64,000 nt of DNA. Origin: Pseudorasbora parva. Lineage: Eukaryota; Chordata; Actinopteri; Cypriniformes; Gobionidae. The translations under genes and the position numbers were made by a program. The stretch lies in contig NC_090174.1 of NCBI RefSeq assembly GCF_024679245.1, positions 48,571,974 through 48,635,973 on the forward strand, in the 5' to 3' direction. This document shows, in pieces, positions 1 to 14,963 of this stretch. Positions within the stretch are counted from its first letter, which is position 1. Each line of letters starts with the position of its first letter. The notes under the pieces were generated by a model. That model ran no database searches, was not told the origin of the DNA, and saw only the letters and a program-made list of their open reading frames with translations.

Positions 1-1009
1 TACCTCTTTAGTAAATCAATACATACCAGCACAGCTTGAATCTCCTCTTATTACTTACGGATACAGATACTTGTTATTGTTGCACACAGTGTTGCACAAA
101 AAATATTACTATCCGTCACTGACTGAGAGGAGCAGTCGCACGCAGTCCTACTTTACCGGACTTATAATTTGCCTAATCTTCACAGTTCTTTAGACCGCAG
201 TGGAAACGCAGACAGCAGCAGGTCTGGGGGGTAGTTCCTGTATAAAAAAAAGTTCTTGGTACAAATTTTTCTGGGTAATTTCAGTGGAAATGGGGCTATA
301 GTGTGCCTTTAAGCCCTGTCTTATAGTGTATAATTTAAAATGTACTTTATATGATATTATAGCTTCCACTGAGGAAAAAACTACTGGCATATAAGCAACA
401 ACATGAACACTGCAACAACCAACCATATTAACCAAACATTTTCCCACCATTGAAGAAATGTTTGATCCTTTATGACAACGTTTCCCCACCAATGACCATT
501 TTTTCCAGCAATCTTGCATGTTTCCACAGTTATACCCCTGTTATATGGAGACACTATTATTTATCTTCTAAAATAGTAGAATCTCCCGATCAAAAGACAA
601 GAAAAGAAGCGATAGAAGTATTGCTCATGTAAGCGAATGTAATCATCAAACATTAAACAGCATATAAATCAAAACCTAAAATTACTGAATGAAATGTCAA
701 ACTCAGGAAGCTACATAGGACTGTGCTAGCTTTGGAGGTGTTGATCAATGCGATCAACTGCGTCTTGCTCATCATAATGATCTGAATCAGATTCAGATCG
801 TTTTTGACAAAAACGCAATTCTCACGCAAGTTCCGTTAATATTTCAAACAAGAGACCGCCAGTCCATGCTGTGACACGAGATACTTGAAAGTAGCACTTT
901 TTAGAAGCCAGATGAGCAGTACAGTGTTGCCATGGACGACAGTGAACATTAGGAAATATCTGACAGCTGAATGCTGCCATTGACCAATTAGAATCAAGTC
1001 TTCCAGGCC
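1..1009. other. Intergenic sequence, no gene seen
   Basis: AT-rich sequence with no ORF that resembles a known protein and no splice-site-bounded coding block. The part around 190-330 contains phrases (for example gcagtggaaacg) that recur near 2090-2170 and 42720, so part of it is probably old transposon-derived repeat. Confidence 0.5.
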
Positions 1010-1850
1010 TACATTATGGAAAATCTACATTTACATGATGAGTCCAGTAGCCATCAATGTGATCAAATGCCTCATGTGCATCTAATGATGACTATTCAGA
1101 CAGCTAATGCCATGCAAGAAATCATGTTTGAGAATTTGGATGCAAAACAACTTCCTGTAATTGCCCGAGGCAAGCAGAGGGAACAGCACCCAGAGGGCCT
1201 GGCAATTAGGGACAGGAGGCATAATAACACGAATGGTGCTGCTCGGCACACTCTCTGCTGCTTTCCATTTATAATCTCTCACTCAAATGTTTATTTCTAT
1301 CACATATAATCCATCTCTATATCATGTCGAACAGCATGAGGAAATATAACCATTATGACTGAGCACGGTAATATGTCTTAGTGGCTGTTCAGTTGAATAC
1401 AGATAAAAGAGGCTTCTTTCAGTTCCCAGGTCTCTGAATGCCACTCGCGGTTAAGAGGATGTTTTTCTTAGTGAGAGGAATATCAGGCAGACTCTTTCAT
1501 GTTTTGTGCTTGGTGAAGGACAGACTTTGTGAGTACATCTCAAAACAGCGGCGCACAGGAGCGTCTTATCCGTGAGGCAATGCTGTCATAAAATGCTTTT
1601 GACTGTGTTTTCATGAATCCGAGCCCTGGTTCTAAGGAGCGGTAGGACTGTCAATCATAACCTAGAATTTTGTTTTTTTCTAACCTTCATTTACATCTGA
1701 CATGGACCCCGAGCAGCCCATGGTCTTTTGCAAAGCCATTTTTGTCAGGTAAATTGCAGTGTGTTTGACATTAAGGTGAGCACTCTGTTACTTGGGGACC
1801 CCAGCTGACCTGTGAGATGTTCCCCTCAACATCAAAGAAACAGGAATAAC
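1010..1850. other. Unique non-coding block, possible conserved regulatory DNA
   Basis: I found no other copy of this stretch in the window and no inverted termini. It has a more even base composition than its surroundings. A 97-codon open frame crosses it, but the translation looks like no known family. Conservation cannot be judged from one sequence, so a regulatory role is an inference. Confidence 0.25.
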
Positions 1851-3370
1851 TTTTTCAATTCTCAAAGCAGAAAAGGGAGAAATTGTTGCATACTGCATAC
1901 TGTGCCGTATTAGCCTACTGCCTGTTATATTTTTATAGTATTTGCCAGCATGCAATAATAGTTAAATCAAATGCAAAAATGTTAAAATTACAGTTGAATT
2001 CATTTATTTTGAAAGAAAACAAAATGTTTGTCGTTTACTTGGTTCTGACATAATTTTCCACCAAAAATTACACAGAACAATTTGTCCCAGGAACTTTTTT
2101 TCCCCCAGACCTGCTGCTGTGTTTCCATAGCAGTTTAAAGTACCATGGAGATTAGACCAGCGACGTAGGACAGCGCGTGACTTTCCAGCACCCACTGGAT
2201 TTCGTTCTTCACAAATAAATGTGGTCTGGTCCAATTTTTTAAACTCAGTTTTTTATTTGAATATCAAACAAATAATAATGGACGCACCACAAGAGACTAT
2301 TAGTTTGAAATAAAATGCTGCGTGAGCTCAACCAATTAGCATGTTCAGCGCCCAAGTCCTACCCCTCAAAATTCCAGAACTTAAAAAAAAAGAAATACTA
2401 CCTCGCAAACAGGGCCGTTTTGAGGTGAAAATCTTTACCCGGAACTTTATTTAGACCCTGGTTCCAGCAGTCGAAACACAGAATATCACCCTAAAGTCTA
2501 TAAGGGCTATACACTGTAAAAAAAAAATGGATGTCGCCAATGTCAAAATATGGCACTAACATCTGCAAAAACAATATAAAATCCCTGTTACTACATAACG
2601 GCTCACTGTTGAACAACTCATTAATTCGATGTGAAATAAACAGTTATGTAAATGTAAAAATTAAAGCTGCTAAGCTCCAATCTCCTCTTGAAAACCCCCA
2701 GAAAAGGTGCCTCCGTGATAACTCCGCTCAGATTAGGCGCACAGCATTTTTCATTGCATCAAATAACTACTTAAAACCAAATGTATTTTTTTTAAAACGA
2801 ACACTTTAACTAACATTAGCGTGATAACAACTACCTAAAATACATCTTTACAAAAAAATATTTTAATTGAAATTTGAGTGTTTAGTTTGTCTAGCATCCC
2901 ATGAGAATACATGGAGAGGAGCACATGCCCGCCCACACGTGTGTGTTTATATCCACCAATCGGGCGGGCCAAGCAATACACGAATAATATTTCAATCAAT
3001 CGCGGGTGGATGAGAAATAAATAATTGTGTTTGCTTGATAAAGATGTTTACTAGCCCTGTGATCGAGAGAATCATTCTGGTTGCCACTTTCAAAACAATC
3101 CCTCCCTGATGTGAACTGAACTGACAGCGGAGCTTAAGCTCATTAAATATGCAAATCTTATCCAATCCTAGCCGTGGGCGTTTACTTCTAAGTCTCCAGT
3201 GTGGCACGCCCATGAAAAGCCAGCGTTCAAGAGAGAGCCTCAAAAACAGTGTAGAAAATAGCCTACTTATTAGTTGATGTTTTTGAATGTAAAAACCACA
3301 TACACGTCATTAGTTGACCTCAGACAACAGACAGAACATTTTTTTTTAAAAGCCAGTTCATGACCCCTTT
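1851..3370. repeat. Dispersed repeat block, copy also near 10.4 kb
   Basis: The segment about 2954-3230 (from ccaccaatcgggcgggcc to about 3230) recurs in the same orientation at about 10408-10680 with roughly ten percent differences. The earlier part (2000-2500) is also transposon-like. No coding capacity was recognised. Confidence 0.55.
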
Positions 3371-5340
3371 AAAAGATTGAGCGTGGTCTGGTGATAGCCA
3401 AACAAGCACACTTGGGTTCTGAAACTTGAATAAACTCAGTGGAACAGACATTGCCTATATAAAAAGCACCGTGGATGTCTCACTCTCTCTCTCACACACA
3501 CACACACACTCACACACAATGCCTTCTATATTTCTTATTGCACCAAAAAACACAACTCAAGCTGACTGGAAAAAACAAAAATAAAGATTTTTCCACGCGT
3601 TACTCGCTAATGCACGACCTCAAAACACTTTACCATAATGCATTGTTTGTAAACTAAAACATTTGGACGTTTGCATCACATAGCTAGCTCAGTTTATTTG
3701 ACTTAGTAAACTTGTTCGGTAGCTTACCTGACGTTCAGGTAACTTAGGCTACAAGTCTTGTGAAGCATTGTGAAACAGCCACGATAATGTGATGGTTCCT
3801 TCTGCGAATGCGATTTAAATGTTAACACTGTCGGTTAGGATTAGGGTTTACTGCAGGTGGTACGTTCTCTTTATACTAGATAGATCATTAAACTTAGCTC
3901 CGCTCTACGGGTATTTCATTTCTGAACTGCCGCCATTGCCGCCATAGTGCCAGTGTTGACAAGTCCGCGGTATTCCAGTACTTGCACAAGAACTTTCGCG
4001 TTCTACTTACAACGCGGGAGTTTCTGTTGACAGCTTTTACATAACCTTATGCAGATTATTATTACTACGGCTGTCAATTCATTAAAACAATCATGTTCTC
4101 AGAGTTAACATTAATTATCTTGAACCTGCAGAAATGTTCCTATAAATATGTTTTCTTTCCAACTGTGCAATAATAGCCTAAATAAATATATTTCCCCACT
4201 AACCTGCTGCAGTCCAGTGCCCATCTTCTGACTGATCATATTTCATACCTGTTTTGTTTTTTTAAATTAATTTTAAATTAATCTGACTGATAAAAAGCTT
4301 GGCTTGTGTGCCTGGTGCTTTTACTCAAGTCTTTTAAAGTATTTGAATGAATGCATGCCCGTGCCTTAAATAAATTTAACCACAATAAAAATTTCATTAA
4401 TCTTAAACAGACAGCGTGGAGAATGACGGTCAACTACTTTAAATATGAATTAAGAATTTTAGGCATAACATGTAAATTACAGTCAAAATGATTGACAATA
4501 AAAAAATACAAAATAGTTATTAATATAGCCTAATTCAAATAAGTAAATGTTAGCACTGATATTATTCATCAAGGCATCTGAAATCGCATACTTCCTTACA
4601 GTAGGCGAAAAACAGTAGGCCTATATGTGACAAAATAAGTATGTCAGAATTCACAGTACTCATAAAGAGTAGGGATGACCTACTTCTTCCGGTGAGATTC
4701 GCTAATGTGCATTCTATGGACACTTCACTATCCCATGAGGCCATGGAAGAGGATGTGTGAATGATAACGTAACATAGGGCATAATGACAACATTGCAAAT
4801 GTTGTACGTCCAGAATACATTCATACTACACACATTCATACTAAATATAATGTATGTTTTTAGAGAACATTTGAACTTTTCAGTAATGTATGTTGGAAGT
4901 AATCAAATTAGTAAAATCAGAACCAAAACTAAAATCTGAACTAATTTGCTAGGCCAGGCATTATAAATGCAGACAGCTGGTAAAACAAAATAAAGTTGTA
5001 TACTGTAGATTTAGTGTCACTACATTTTATTTAGATTTAGCTGTCTTAACACACTGCTATTAGTCTGTTTTGCACCCTCCTTTTCGTCAAAACACTAAAC
5101 TGAAGCAGCTATCCTGCTGAGAGCAGAGGCACGCTGAAATGCCCCTGGAGTAACTTTTTGCTTTGATTGAGTGCCTTATTCAGAGAGCAAAGAGAATCAA
5201 CAACACTTCCCTGATCATTCTTGGGTGCCTACCAAAGAGTTAGCATGAAAGAGATTAATATTGTGACCTTCCCTTCAACATTACTGAGACCTGATGCACA
5301 TTCTTCTGCATAAATGCACCACCAAAGCATTCCGAATCTG
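3371..5340. other. Intergenic; short CA repeat and a dispersed repeat
   Basis: A short CT/CA-rich simple repeat sits at about 3478-3518. The stretch 3640-3960 resembles about 22040-22380 in order and wording (both include tagtaaacttg and a ggttaggattag-like phrase), so it is part of a dispersed repeat. No gene was recognised in the remainder. Confidence 0.45.
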
Positions 5341-5354
5341 AAGTCTGACACATT

Positions 5355-5460
5355 AAAGCAATAGTTCACCCATAAAATGTAAATTCTGTCATCATTTATT
5401 CACACTCTTCTCATTCCAAAACCATTTGACTTGCTTCCATGGAACACAAAAGACGATGTT
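5355..5460. repeat. Short MITE end, 'gttcaccc' family
   Basis: The phrase aatagttcacccataaaatg followed by a tcatttattcacactcttc-like run is the terminal part of a very abundant fish repeat. Related ends occur in this window near 6895, 15130, 36150, 44103 and 56635. Only one end is seen here. Confidence 0.5.
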
Positions 5461-5737
5461 TTAAAGAATGTTCACACTGCTCTTTTTCATTTAATGAAAG
5501 CACAGTCTCCAGGCTCTAAGCTACAAAAAGAAAAGAAAAGCATCATAAAAGTAGTCTATTCAACTTAGCCTGTGTAGATCTTCTGAATACCATATGTGGC
5601 TTGGTTTGTGATGATGTACCAAGCTTGTATTTGTGTTACAAATGGCTTGTAAGTAATACCTGGAATATATGAAGTAAATGGCAACAATATAATTTCTTTA
5701 GAGACAAGCTAAGTGTTTGCAACTTAAATGTAAAGTC

Positions 5738-6292
5738 TTAAAGGGGTGGTAAAACACGATTTCACTTTTCTAACTTTAGCTAGTGTGTAATGTTGCTGTT
5801 TGAACATAAAGAACATTTGCAAAGACAAGTTACAGCATTCAAAGTTTAAAGCAAAGGGAGATATTTTCTCTTAAAGAAATCAATTTCTAAGGACTACAGC
5901 AAACGGCCGGTAGGGAACTAGAGCATTTTCCTCCAGACTTGCCGACATCAGAGGGTTCAATATTTACATAAACCCCTCCTTCGAGAATATTAAATAAAGG
6001 GGGCATTTTTATTGCTGTGGAGAAGAGTAGGCTGGAGTAGGCGGTTAGCAAATCACAACACAGTTGGGCCAGCTAACCAATCTGAGCCCATTGCGTATGT
6101 TTGAGGGACCGGCTTCATAGAACACGGAAACCATCAGACCGTTTTTACAAAGAGAGACAGCGCAGTGTACAATAAAGGTAAAATGTATGAAAAATAATGC
6201 AATTTTTTAAAAACGAAGCATGAACACATGTTACAGTGCACCCCGCAAACACTGTCAAGCCTACGAAAGAGTGTGTTTTACCACCTCTTTAA
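5738..6292. mobile_element. Non-autonomous DNA element, 'aaaggggtggtaaaacac' family
   Basis: About 555 bp bounded by inverted ends: ttaaaggggtggtaaaacac on the left and its near-complement gtgttttaccacctctttaa on the right. A longer, interrupted copy in opposite orientation spans 33489-35829, and a left-end fragment begins at about 8318. There is no transposase frame. The superfamily was not determined because the flanks do not give a clear target duplication. Confidence 0.7.
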
Positions 6293-6347
6293 CCATAAAC
6301 TTCACAAACAAACTGGTGTTCTCAAAAAGTCCCCTAGCTATTTAAGG

Positions 6348-8317
<1,970 letters not shown>

Positions 8318-8610
8318 TTAAAGGGGTCCTTGGTTATGATTTCACTTTTTTAACTTTAGTAATGTTGCTGTTTGAGCATTAACAACATCTGCAAAGCTAT
8401 AAGATGCTCAAAGTTCATTGTAAGCACTACAACAAACGCTGGTAGGGACTACAATGAGCTCATTCACGGGTTGGTGACATACATTAAAATTTACATAAAA
8501 TGCCACAGGGAACATGCAACAAAGGGGTTAGGCCATGTTGGGCTGCAGAGGAAGAGTTGTTGTAATGAAGCACATTTGGGAGTGTGCTCAAGCTGTTGCA
8601 TCCGTCTTCA
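8318..8610. mobile_element. Fragment of the 'aaaggggt' element, cut by a SINE
   Basis: The stretch from ttaaaggggtccttgg through atgttgctgtttgagcatta matches the left part of the element at 5738-6292 in the same orientation. The match fades just before the 5S-derived SINE begins at 8611. Confidence 0.5.
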
Positions 8611-9187
8611 AGCCAGCAGCCATATCACCCTGTAGCCCAATACGGGTTTCCAACTGAAGCTAAGCAGGGCTGAGGCTGGTCAGTACCTGGATGGGAGACC
8701 AACTGGGAAAACCAGGTAAGCACTGGTAGAGGTGTTAGTGAGGCCAGCAGGGGTGCTCACCCTGTGGTCTGTGTGGGTCCTAACACCCCAGTTTAGTGAT
8801 GGGGACGCTACTGACAAAGAGCACCGTCTTTCGGATGAGACGTTAAACCGAGGTCCTGACTCTCTGTGGTCATTAAAAATCCCAGGATGTCTTTCGGAAA
8901 AAGAGTAGGCGTGTAACCCCGGCATCCTGGCCAAATTTGCCCATTGGCCCCTGTCCATCATGGCCTCCTAATAATCCCCATTTCCTGATTGGCTTCATCA
9001 CTCGGTCTCCTCTCCACCAATCAGCTGGTGTGTGGTGAGCGTTCTGGCGCAATATGGCTGCCGTCGCATCATCCAGGTGGATGCTGCACATTGGTGGTGG
9101 TTGAGGAGATTCCCCCCTTCTATGTAAAGCGCTTTGAGTGCCTTGAAAAGCGCTATATAAATTGAACGCATTATTATTATTATTATT
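8611..9187 (+). mobile_element. 5S-rRNA-derived SINE (SINE3-like), apparently full length
   Basis: The head resembles 5S rRNA: gctaagcagggctgag, then the internal promoter region tacctggatgggagacc, then accaggtaagc. The body is about 400 bp and includes gtctttcggatgagacgtta. The tail carries the stem-loop phrase aaagcgctttgagtgccttg and cgctatataaat, then ATT repeats. That tail is shared by many fish SINEs and L2-clade LINEs and is thought to recruit the LINE reverse transcriptase. The 5S head has several changes from functional 5S rRNA, so this is not a working rRNA gene. Confidence 0.85.
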
Positions 9188-11018
9188 TTAAAAAATATAT
9201 TGCAATACAGCACATAACACAAATGCAACTGCATATCATAAAAGCAAGATGACAAAAGTTATAACCATAATTAAACTAAACTATACATTTTCTATCTTCA
9301 TGCAGCATATTCTCTGGCTCTGAAGGCTTCTTACAAGTTTCCACATGAGTGATTTAGATTATGACAGAATATGCTAATCGATGGCCTGATGATAGTTAAC
9401 TCCACACAAGCTATAAAATCATCAACTAACCACTCAGAAACGTCTTGTTGCATTCTACATGTCGTCACTTTGTCTTGAAATGGGGCAGGGAGCAGCAGCT
9501 CATTTGCATTTACACGGACAAACACAAAAACGCTCTTTTTGCTCACCAGTAAAAAGTGGCCATTTTAACAAGCTAAAAAAATATATGTGGGGTATTTTGA
9601 GCTACAACTTCACGTACACACTTTGGGGAGATCAGAGATGTATTGCAGCTTTTTTTTTTTAAATCATCTTTTTTATATATATATTCTTTTGATATATAAA
9701 AGGTAATGGTAAGAATATCCTAAGTTTCAGAGCTGAAAACGTCCTTGTTTGTCAAAGCACAACTTTTAGACACCAGGCCCAGAAAATGGTCAATCTCAGA
9801 ATATTCCTCATCTTGATGTCATCGTGTGGCGAAACACCGCCTCTGCAGAATAATAAGCATGTGTAATTCAGTAGCCCCACCAAATCATGGAGCTGTTCGG
9901 ATTGTGCTAGCCAGCAGAAAAAAAAACATGCAGAAGAAGATAGCAAGATATTGCACTATTCCTGGTTGTGGAAGAACACAGTTGCTGCATAAGCCTGTGT
10001 AGATCATAATACTACACAGATCATAATATTAAGAATGTGTGGCTGAAATTTATTTTTAAGGAAGTTCCAGCTCACATGGGGAAGACCATATGTGTGTTTG
10101 CTTCATTTCACCGCAGAATCATTTGTAAACAAGTCTCAGGTCAATGCTGGATTTGCAGACATACTGAGATTAAAACACAGTGCTGTGCCTTCTATACTGG
10201 ATCCGACAGGAATGATGCAAAACGCTTATGTAAGTAAAACATGTTTTTTATATGTGATAGTATTGCATTGTAATTACACTCGAACATTTAAGGTCGTCAG
10301 CAGGCCGGTGAATCTTAAATAGTGAAATAACATTCCTTTCTTGTTGTTCACTCTCTTGACGTAATATTTGAAGGGTACATGCACGCATGTGTGTATGTGT
10401 TTATATCTACCGATCGGGCGAGCCAAGTAATACAAATATAATATTCCAATCAATCGCAAGTGGATGAGAAATAAATCATTGTGTTTGCTTGATAAAGATG
10501 TTTACTAGCCCTGTGAGAGAATCATTCTGGTTGCCACTTTCAAAACAATCCCTCCCTGATGTGAACTGAACTGACAGGGGACGGGAGCAGAAGCTCAATA
10601 AATACGCAAATCTTATCCAATCCTAGCCGTGGGCGTTTACTTCCAAGTCTTCAGTGCAGCACGCCCATCAAAACCCAGCGTTCAGAAGAAAAAAAACAGC
10701 TTTTAAGCTGTTAAAGCTGTTTAGGCTTACATTTAAGCTGCACAGCCATTTTTATTGCTGTAAGTGATGCCTTTAGCTAGATGCTAGCACGTAAATGAAA
10801 ATGCAACATAACACTTTTTGACTTTCTCAGTTTGTGTAAATCCACTTGGGGTTCAGAGTATTTTACACATTTCTAGTACAATTGTGATTTTGTTGCATTA
10901 ATACAGTTTATACTTTTTCTTAATTTACCCTGAAAGCATGAAAGTGAAATGTGACAACATTCCACTATAGATGGGGTGCATATGACATGAGCATATGACT
11001 GCTTAAAATGTTATATAT
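9188..11018. repeat. Mixed dispersed repeats, no gene
   Basis: The part 10408-10680 is a second copy of the repeat at 2954-3230. The part 10040-10250 resembles 35390-35500. Poly-T and AT-rich stretches occupy 9640-9700. No coding block with splice sites was recognised. Confidence 0.5.
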
Positions 11019-11439
11019 ATTAATGTCAGGGCCGGCGTTTGCTATAGGCGAGCTAGGCGGTCGCCTAGGGCGACAATTGTGTTAGGGGCGCGAGCGCGCT
11101 CCAGTGCCGCCCATTACTTCCCAATCCCATTAAGCATATAATCGGAACAAGCGAAATACAACATAATGTTCATGAAACATAATCATCATAGAGCGCCCCC
11201 TCAGCCACACGTTTCCCAGATAGCAAACTGACATTGAATCAACATAGAAACGACGTTTCTCGTGACATCGAAACGACGTTGATCTCCGACGTCGATCCGG
11301 CATCGTTTTGCTCATCGAAGTAATGTTGAACCAACGTCAGACACGCCATTCAAAACTAACATAAAATCGACGTAATTGGTTTGCTTACCTAACGTTGAAA
11401 CGATGTTGATTTTCAGTTGGGTGAAACAACGTTATAGAA

Positions 11440-12815
11440 TCAACTTAAAATCGATCTAATGGTTTATACCTAATATTGATGCTGATTTCAGTTAGGTGAA
11501 GCAACTGTATAACAGTCATTTTCTACTTGTTTTAAAATCTTAAATACTTAATACTAATAGATAAATACACACATCACATTCAGTTAACATTGCTTTAATA
11601 TTTACCAAATACAGTTACAAATAGCCTACATAGAGTATACAAACCTTCTGTATAAAAACATTCCCTTATGAAACAAAAATATGTTGCAGTATATTGGAAA
11701 ATATCATGTAATACATTAGGCAATATATTCACATATATAGGATTTAATATTTATATTCTCAAAAATATTGCAATATATGAAAGCGGCAATCATTTGTATA
11801 TTTTGCAATATATTACAGGAATATATAATATATTGTATAATACCATCAATATATTATTCCATGTATTTACAATATATTATAATATATTTCAAGTAATATA
11901 TTGGTAAATATATTTTCCTTTCGTATGGGTTTACAATATAGAAAAGGCATTTACACTCAAATACACAGAAATATCAAAGTTAATTATATACCAATTTTAA
12001 TTATATACCAATTTACACAAATGCAATATTTACTCAGGAATAAAACTGGTCATGTTCTTTTGCACCAAATAGCCTATATTATTTTTATTAGGGCACAAAG
12101 GAGATTTTAGGCAGAACATTGTCACAATTCACTATCACTGCTTCTTTTCTAACTGTGACTGAGACTATTGATTAAACTATTATGAGACAAAATGATTTCT
12201 GAAGGATCATGTGTCACTGAAGTAATGATGCTGAAAATTCAGCTTTGATCACAGGATTTACAGAAGTCAATTAAAATAGAAAACAATTATTTTAACTTGT
12301 AGTAATATTTCATAATATTACAGTTTTTACTGTATTTTTGATCAAATAGGTGCAGGTTTGATGAGTACCGGTATATTGTTTATAGTTAAGAAGTTTGATG
12401 TAATTTGCATTGTTAAATGTGCTTGGGGAAAAAAGAGATCTGAATATTGACTATACTGATATCTAGTATTAGTGTAGCAAAACTGAACAACTGTGACAGT
12501 GGAATTTGTAGACAATATTTCCATTAAATCATCAAGAAAAAGTTTTAAGAGTTGCAAGCTTAGTAGTTTTTTTTCCTTTCTCATTCCCAAACACAAAACA
12601 ACCTTTTTAAAATCGTCATTCCAAGTGCACAAATCCAATTCTACAAATTAAGAAACTCAGGCTCAAACGTTTGTAGATCAGTAAAATTTTGGCCAATCAT
12701 GCGCATTTCTGTATGATTTACATTTAGTGATGTGTGACTATTCTTTAAAACTACACATTTCACTGTCACCGGTGCTCAGTTTTGCTATAATAATAGCAAC
12801 ACACACATAATAATA
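11440..12815. other. AT-rich interior, no gene
   Basis: It is rich in atatatt words at 11660-11930. At about 12190-12310 it has a phrase family (gatcatgtgtcactgaagta) that recurs in altered form near 35870, 44350, 49100 and 60780, so it is a dispersed repeat. Nothing coding was recognised. Confidence 0.4.
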
Positions 12816-14300
12816 TAGCACAGAACATGGTAGTAAATCAGCCATCTATGCAAAAGCAGAGGTCGGTGTGGTGGACTGTTGGTACATCTGTCCAGGCAAA
12901 CATCTGGGGTCTTGATGCCTTTAACTGGGTATCCCTGAAAACCTGCAATAAAAATAGAACAGTTCTAAATCCATCATACATACCCTTTATCAAGCATCTC
13001 TGGTATACAGTATCACAAATGATAATTTCCAGGTTCAATTTCAATTTAGCTCAATATACAATATTTGTGGTATGATATTCCCCAAAAGGAATGATTTCTC
13101 AACTCACCCATCTGAATATTGCTTTAACATGGCATTTTATGAGAAGACCAGTGACCTTGTCACATTTCGTTTAATTTTCATGTAGAATAAAAAAACCTCC
13201 ACGTATTTACTAACCTCATTTGGATAAATGGAATGGTGGAAATCTTGAATCCGTGTCACAAAGCTGGTCAGTGATGTGCTGTAAAGTAAAAGGAAAGATA
13301 GATATAAGTAAAACTGTATTTTCATAGTAAGTCATTTTCTAATTAGGTCATTATTTTTTTATTTTTTAAAGATCTTTGTTAATAACTTTGCTTAATAATA
13401 TTAACATAATAATAATAGTATTAGTAGTAGTAGCAGAAGTAATAGTATTAGTAGTATATAAATGCTATAAAAATTATATCATGAGCTAATGAGAGTAGAA
13501 AGTGAAAAACTTTTCAATCAAGTCAAAGGAGTACCAGCAGCACCTGTTCTAAAGTTATAGTACACAAGACACAAAAATGGGAGGTACAGCCTCTCACTAA
13601 TCTTACAAAATAACAACCATCCTGACAAATACTGTATAAAACACCTCTTCTAATCCTCACATTATATCTAAAAATACAAATAAATAAGTTATTTTAGTAG
13701 TTTATCCTCCTCAAGTCCATATTTTCAGTTCAGAAATCTTCTTGAAGCCATCTTACAACCTCCATGCAGTAGATAGGTAGTTAGAGATGTTCCGATAACC
13801 TTTTTCCTTCTTGACTCCGATACCTGGGCTCAGGGTATCGGCCGATACCGAGTACTGATCTGATACTACTAGCTCTGTATGAGTTGCTAGAATTATTTTA
13901 TAGTGTGCTTCAGACTTAACCCTTAATAGAACATGAACAAATACATACAGTAAACTACTGTATTTAGTACAGTATTTTTATTATCTGACATGCATATGAC
14001 AGTAATATTATTTTCTTATATATTAGCGAAAAAGAACTTCAAATGCAGCCACAAATCTAGCACGCAAACTGAAAATAGGGATTTTAGTTTTACAATATAA
14101 CTGTATTAAAAGAACTGCAAAAAAAAAAAATCTAGGATTATAAAAAAATCATATATTAATTAGAAAATAATCTCTACTACAAAACAAGTGAAAAATAAGC
14201 AATTATCTAGGCATAATTATTATTATTACATAGAGACACAGCCATGTGCACTTATGCTGAGTAAATACTATATTTATATTATCATAAGCAAGGTAGATTG

Positions 14301-14729
14301 TAGGGCTGGGTAAAAAAATATTGATTTCAATCCGAGTCTCCCTTTTACAAAACAATATTCATTCTTAAATCCCTGTTTTCAGTTAATGAATGAAATAAAC
14401 ATTGTAGTGCGCCTCCCAGCCAATAAATCGCAATAAATGTATGTGCTTTAAGACTTTACAAAGTCTCAGTTTGAAAATGTTTTGTTTTTTTTAAACAAAA
14501 TTTAAAAACATAAATACCGTTTTGGTGTTGTGATGTGAGATCGCTCTGCCGCAGCTCAGCTCAAGAGAACCAGTGCCAAATAAACATGGATGAGCATCTG
14601 AAAGTGTGTTAAAAGATACAGGACAACTTAATGAAATCCGTATCACTTGAGAAACATGTCAGTAACGGATTGTAAACAATGTCATGTAGTCAAATCGAAT
14701 TGTGAAATTTGTGTCAATACCCAGCCCTA
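14301..14729. mobile_element. Small hAT MITE, 429 bp
   Basis: The ends tagggctgggta and tacccagcccta are perfect 12-bp inverted repeats. The flanks are gtagattg and gtagcttg, an 8-bp target duplication with one difference. No coding capacity. Confidence 0.7.
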
Positions 14730-14828
14730 GTAGCTTGTGACGACATGAACAGATGAACTTCATCTCCAAAGCCGTTCTGAGATTGTACTGATTAATTTGA
14801 AAAAAACAACTAGTCATATATTAAGTAA

Positions 14829-14963
14829 GGGATAATGTCCACCCAGGCCGGTTGTTATCGCAGAATAAACCCCTTCAGAGTGATCAGGACCCCGAGGCGA
14901 AGCGGAGCGTCACTCTGAAGGGGTTTATTCTGCGATAACAACCGGCTGGGTGGACATTATCCC
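14829..14963. repeat. Near-perfect palindrome, 54-bp arms and 26-bp loop
   Basis: The left arm from gggataatgtccaccc to ccccttcagagtga is answered by tcactctgaagggg to gggtggacattatccc. The only difference is one extra g in the left arm (caggccgg against cagccgg). The loop 14884-14909 is GC-rich. The single strand would fold into a very stable hairpin. Just outside, ttattacacggct (14966) and agccgtgtaataa (about 15604) are a second inverted pair. Confidence 0.9.

Noticed and set aside
8611..8730. Functional 5S rRNA gene
   Set aside because: The 5S-like part is mutated and continues directly into a SINE body and LINE-type tail.
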